From Liopterus haemorrhoidalis (Eukaryota; Arthropoda; Insecta; Coleoptera; Dytiscidae), in assembly GCA_963971575.1 (NCBI GenBank), contig OZ020611.1, positions 8,032,933 to 8,096,932 of the forward strand: 64,000 nt of DNA. The letters are read 5' to 3'. The first letter of the stretch is position 1. Each line of letters begins with the position of its first letter. This document shows positions 61,935 through 64,000 of this stretch, piece by piece. The notes beneath the pieces are model-generated. The model ran no database searches. It worked only from the letters and a program-made list of their open reading frames with translations, and was not told where the DNA came from. A program made the translations under genes and the position numbers.

Positions 61935-62820
61935 TGTAATTAGGCAGAACATTCCTAATTACAGCCTGATATTTTGGTCGAAAGATTGAAGATCAGGATA
62001 AAAGTTGGTGTCTGCCCATTTTCGGCAGTACCTGTGCTTATAATCACTGAAACTGGTTAAATATCTAGAGAACGCGCCACTCCAGTACAGGTATGTATAT
62101 AAATAAAACAAATAATCAAAACTTTGTGTGCCAAGCGATCTCTAAATTAAAATTGGGCCAGCAGTATGGGTCGTCCCGTTCTGCTGTACTTCCGTTTGCG
62201 GTTAACGCTACACGCGATCTACCTGGGGTTAGTTCCAGTCCCTATCGGGAAAATGTAGAGCGTTGCCATTAATCCCTGGAACGAATGCCCGGCCATATCG
62301 GTCCACAAACAAGCCACACCTGGGTCTGCTCCAGTATCTTCTTATTAAAAATAGCTATAACGTTGCCATTAATCACTGGACTCCAAATATTTCGGCTAGC
62401 AAAATCAGCGCAATGATCCGCTACACTCAGCACAAGACAAATTTACAAAACTATCTGTACACGGATATTACGTCCAATAAACCGCTGACTCAAAAACACG
62501 TCTCTTAAAAATCTATTACAAAGAAAATCATTACCGCTCAAGCTACACTTATTGGTATATATTAATGCCAAATTCGCTATAGACGGGCGTCAGCCTGTCT
62601 AAGCGGACTCACACCTGTTCCAGTCACAAACTCGGCAGACTAGATTAAAGATAAAAAATAAAAAAACACCCGGAATATACCTTAAATCATAAAGGACTTT
62701 CAATACCATTTGTCATTCCTATGGATGCTAATTTATGGTTATGAGATGCTTTAAAACTTGTTGAGGTACACTCATTGGAAAACGCCCGATAAATATCAGC
62801 TGATTGCAAAAGTTCGTGTC
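61935..62820. other. No recognised gene; GC-richer than average
   Basis: GTTGCCATTAATCCCTGGA (62263) and GTTGCCATTAATCACTGGA (62363) are near-identical words about 100 bp apart. The 81-codon frame 62263-62508 starts in the first of them and has no domain I recognise. The block 62150-62510 could be part of an unidentified repeat. Confidence 0.35.
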
Positions 62821-62825
62821 CGTGT

Positions 62826-63644
62826 AATAATGACTGCATCCGTGATTTGGTGAATAGTAATCCACGGATTTCAACTGAAGAGATTGCTAAGAAGTTAAAT
62901 GTTGGCAAATCGACAGCATTTCGCCATTTAAAAAAACTTAGCTATACTTCGAAACTCGATATATGGGTTCCGCATATTTTGACAGAACGGAACAAACTGA
63001 AACGTGTTTCCACTGCCGTTTCTCTCCTTGCCCGTCAACAAAATGAACCTTTCTTGGATCGAGTAATAACTGGAGACGAAAAATTGATTATGTATCACAA
63101 CATAAAATGAAAAAGAAGCTGGAAGCATGGGAGTGAACGAGCAGAATCTTTGGCAAAAGCTGAATTGCATCCAATGAGAGTGTTGTTATGTGTCTGGTGG
63201 GATTGCAGAGGAATACTTTATTTCGGGCTTCTTCCACGTGGCAAAACAATAACTGCGGAAAAGTACTGTGAGCAACTCACTCAACTCAATGTGGAAATCC
63301 AAGCAAAACGGCCAAGTTTGGTTAATCGAAAAGTCATCATCTTTCACCACGACAACGCGAGACCACATGTCGCTCAACAGACACTGCAAAAACTTAGGGA
63401 GTTAAAATGGGAAATCCTCCAGTACCCCCCGTATTCCCCTGACGTTGCTCCTTTAGATTTTCATCTGTTTCGTTCTCTTCAAAATAATTTGAATGGCAAA
63501 AAAAAAAAGTTTGTGTGGATGAAGTCATAAACTACCTTACTACTCTCTTTGAAGATAAACCATTCAGTTTCTACAAAGAAGGAATTCAAAAATTTGTAAA
63601 ACGTTGGGAGAGAGTTATAGACAATGATAGGGAGTACATTATTA
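62826..63644 (+). pseudogene. Mariner transposase, least decayed copy
   Basis: LVNSNPRISTEEIAKKLNVG and KSTAFRHLKKLSYTSKLDIW are the second helix-turn-helix, then WVPHILTERNK (signature 1), VITGDEKLIMYHNIK (first catalytic D), an in-frame TGA at 63108-63110 where relatives have arginine (K-R-K-R-S-W), and the frame continues as KRSWKHGSERAESLAKAELH. Then come VLLCVWWDCRGILYFGLLPR, IFHHDNARPHVAQQTLQKLR (second D), YPPYSPDVAPLDFHLFRSLQ (third D in signature 2) and, after a slip in the A-run near 63499-63507, DEVINYLTTLFEDKPFSFYK with FVKRWERVIDND. The catalytic triad is complete. The first helix-turn-helix and 5' end are missing, and a MITE is inserted at the very end of the coding region. Confidence 0.85.
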
Positions 63645-64000
63645 CCCAGCAAACATTTTTATCCGGACCAGTACTGGTAAAGCACATACTCGCCGGCATT
63701 GAAAGTAATGGGCCAGTGCTGGCATTTCGTACTGGGCCAGTACCCCGGTGTCCCGTGGCCCTTAGCTGGTCCATTGATGTATCAGTTGCTGGCCCAGCAA
63801 CGGTAAAGTGCATTGAAAGTAATGGGCCAGTGCTGGCATTTCGCACTGGGCCAGTGCTGGCATTTCGCATTGGTCCAGTGCTGGCATTTTGCACTGGGCC
63901 AGTACCCCGGTGTCCCCGTGGCCGTTAGCTGGCCCATTGATGTATCAGTTGCTGGCCCAGCAACGGTAAAGTGCAAAATAATCGCATTAGTTGCAAGATT
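63643..64000. mobile_element. GGCCAGT-rich MITE, copy 3, expanded and running off the window
   Basis: It begins CCCAGCAAACATTTTTATCC at 63645, after TA, within the tail of the mariner. The interior is enlarged: a block of about 114 bp (63697-63810) is repeated at 63811-63974, and the second block carries three tandem 24-bp units GGGCCAGTGCTGGCATTTCG plus CACT (63824-63895) where the first has one. The reading frames at 63515-63928 and on the minus strand here (GPVLAF / STGPVRNA repeats) are by-products of the repeat. The right end lies beyond 64000. Confidence 0.85.

Noticed and set aside
63515..63976. Frames with repeated GPVLAF / STGPVRNA peptides
   Set aside because: They arise from the tandem 24-bp units of the MITE interior; only the first 45 codons of the plus frame belong to the mariner.
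1..64000. CRISPR array, bacterial operon, riboswitch or replication origin
   Set aside because: No regularly spaced identical repeats, Shine-Dalgarno-led gene series or bacterial signals; the content is that of an animal genome.

Overview
The window reads as a stretch of insect (at least arthropod) heterochromatin-like or intergenic DNA. It is strongly AT-rich, has no operons, and every protein family that can be recognised with confidence belongs to animal transposable elements: mariner/Tc1 transposases, hAT and PIF/Harbinger remnants, a pogo/Tigger fragment, Jockey/CR1/RTE-type non-LTR reverse transcriptases, Penelope-like GIY-YIG domains, tRNA-derived SINEs and many MITEs. No complete host gene is visible. 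The best host-gene candidates are one exon-like block (about 50299-50449, + strand), an unrecognised decayed coding region (about 48330-49310, - strand) and a short SANT-like reading frame (1531-1755, + strand).

Layout. 0-4 kb: a Penelope-like endonuclease remnant, an internally deleted Tc1 transposase, the SANT-like frame, a complete deletion-derivative mariner-like element (2416-2988) and a decayed mariner. 4-9 kb: mostly featureless DNA with tandem duplications. 9-15 kb: two possible solo LTRs, two hAT MITEs with 8-bp target duplications, and mariner fragments. 15-20 kb: a SINE carrying a nested hAT MITE, a deletion-derivative element with perfect terminal repeats (17621-18114), and a mariner pseudogene holding two nested insertions. 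21-24 kb: the longest open frame, a 5'-truncated Jockey-like reverse transcriptase (- strand), then a Crypton-like and a hAT-like remnant. 25-31 kb: a MITE, a degenerate tandem satellite, an inverted-repeat element and a second SINE copy. 33-41 kb: three LINE remnants, a complete deleted mariner (36039-36794) and another decayed mariner. 41-46 kb: two MITEs with GGCCAGT-rich interiors, one split by a foldback, and a Tigger fragment. 48-52 kb: the two host-like candidates, a LINE fragment and the clearest Penelope-like GIY-YIG frame. 53-59 kb: a Harbinger-derived element with an array of ACGCCGT motifs, an RTE remnant with a nested MITE, and a mariner-like remnant. 59-64 kb: a 1.4-kb inverted-repeat structure with an AGGTAAAAA minisatellite, a late-decaying mariner, and a third GGCCAGT-rich MITE that runs off the window.

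The most unusual signal is a family of very short insertions, at least nine in this window. Each consists of little more than a conserved hairpin (GGCGCA ... TGCGCC around an AGC ... GCT inner stem) plus a TTAGTTAAAA-like flank. Five copies are bounded by 9-15 bp direct repeats that look like target-site duplications, and one sits in a tandemly duplicated segment whose sister copy is an empty site. Several copies show paired changes that keep the stem. I read these as extremely short retrotransposed ends of an unidentified LINE or SINE; that part is inference.

Most elements are broken. The combined picture is repeated nested insertion into a non-genic region with little sign of selection to keep coding capacity. 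All family assignments come from reading translated motifs by eye, with no database search.
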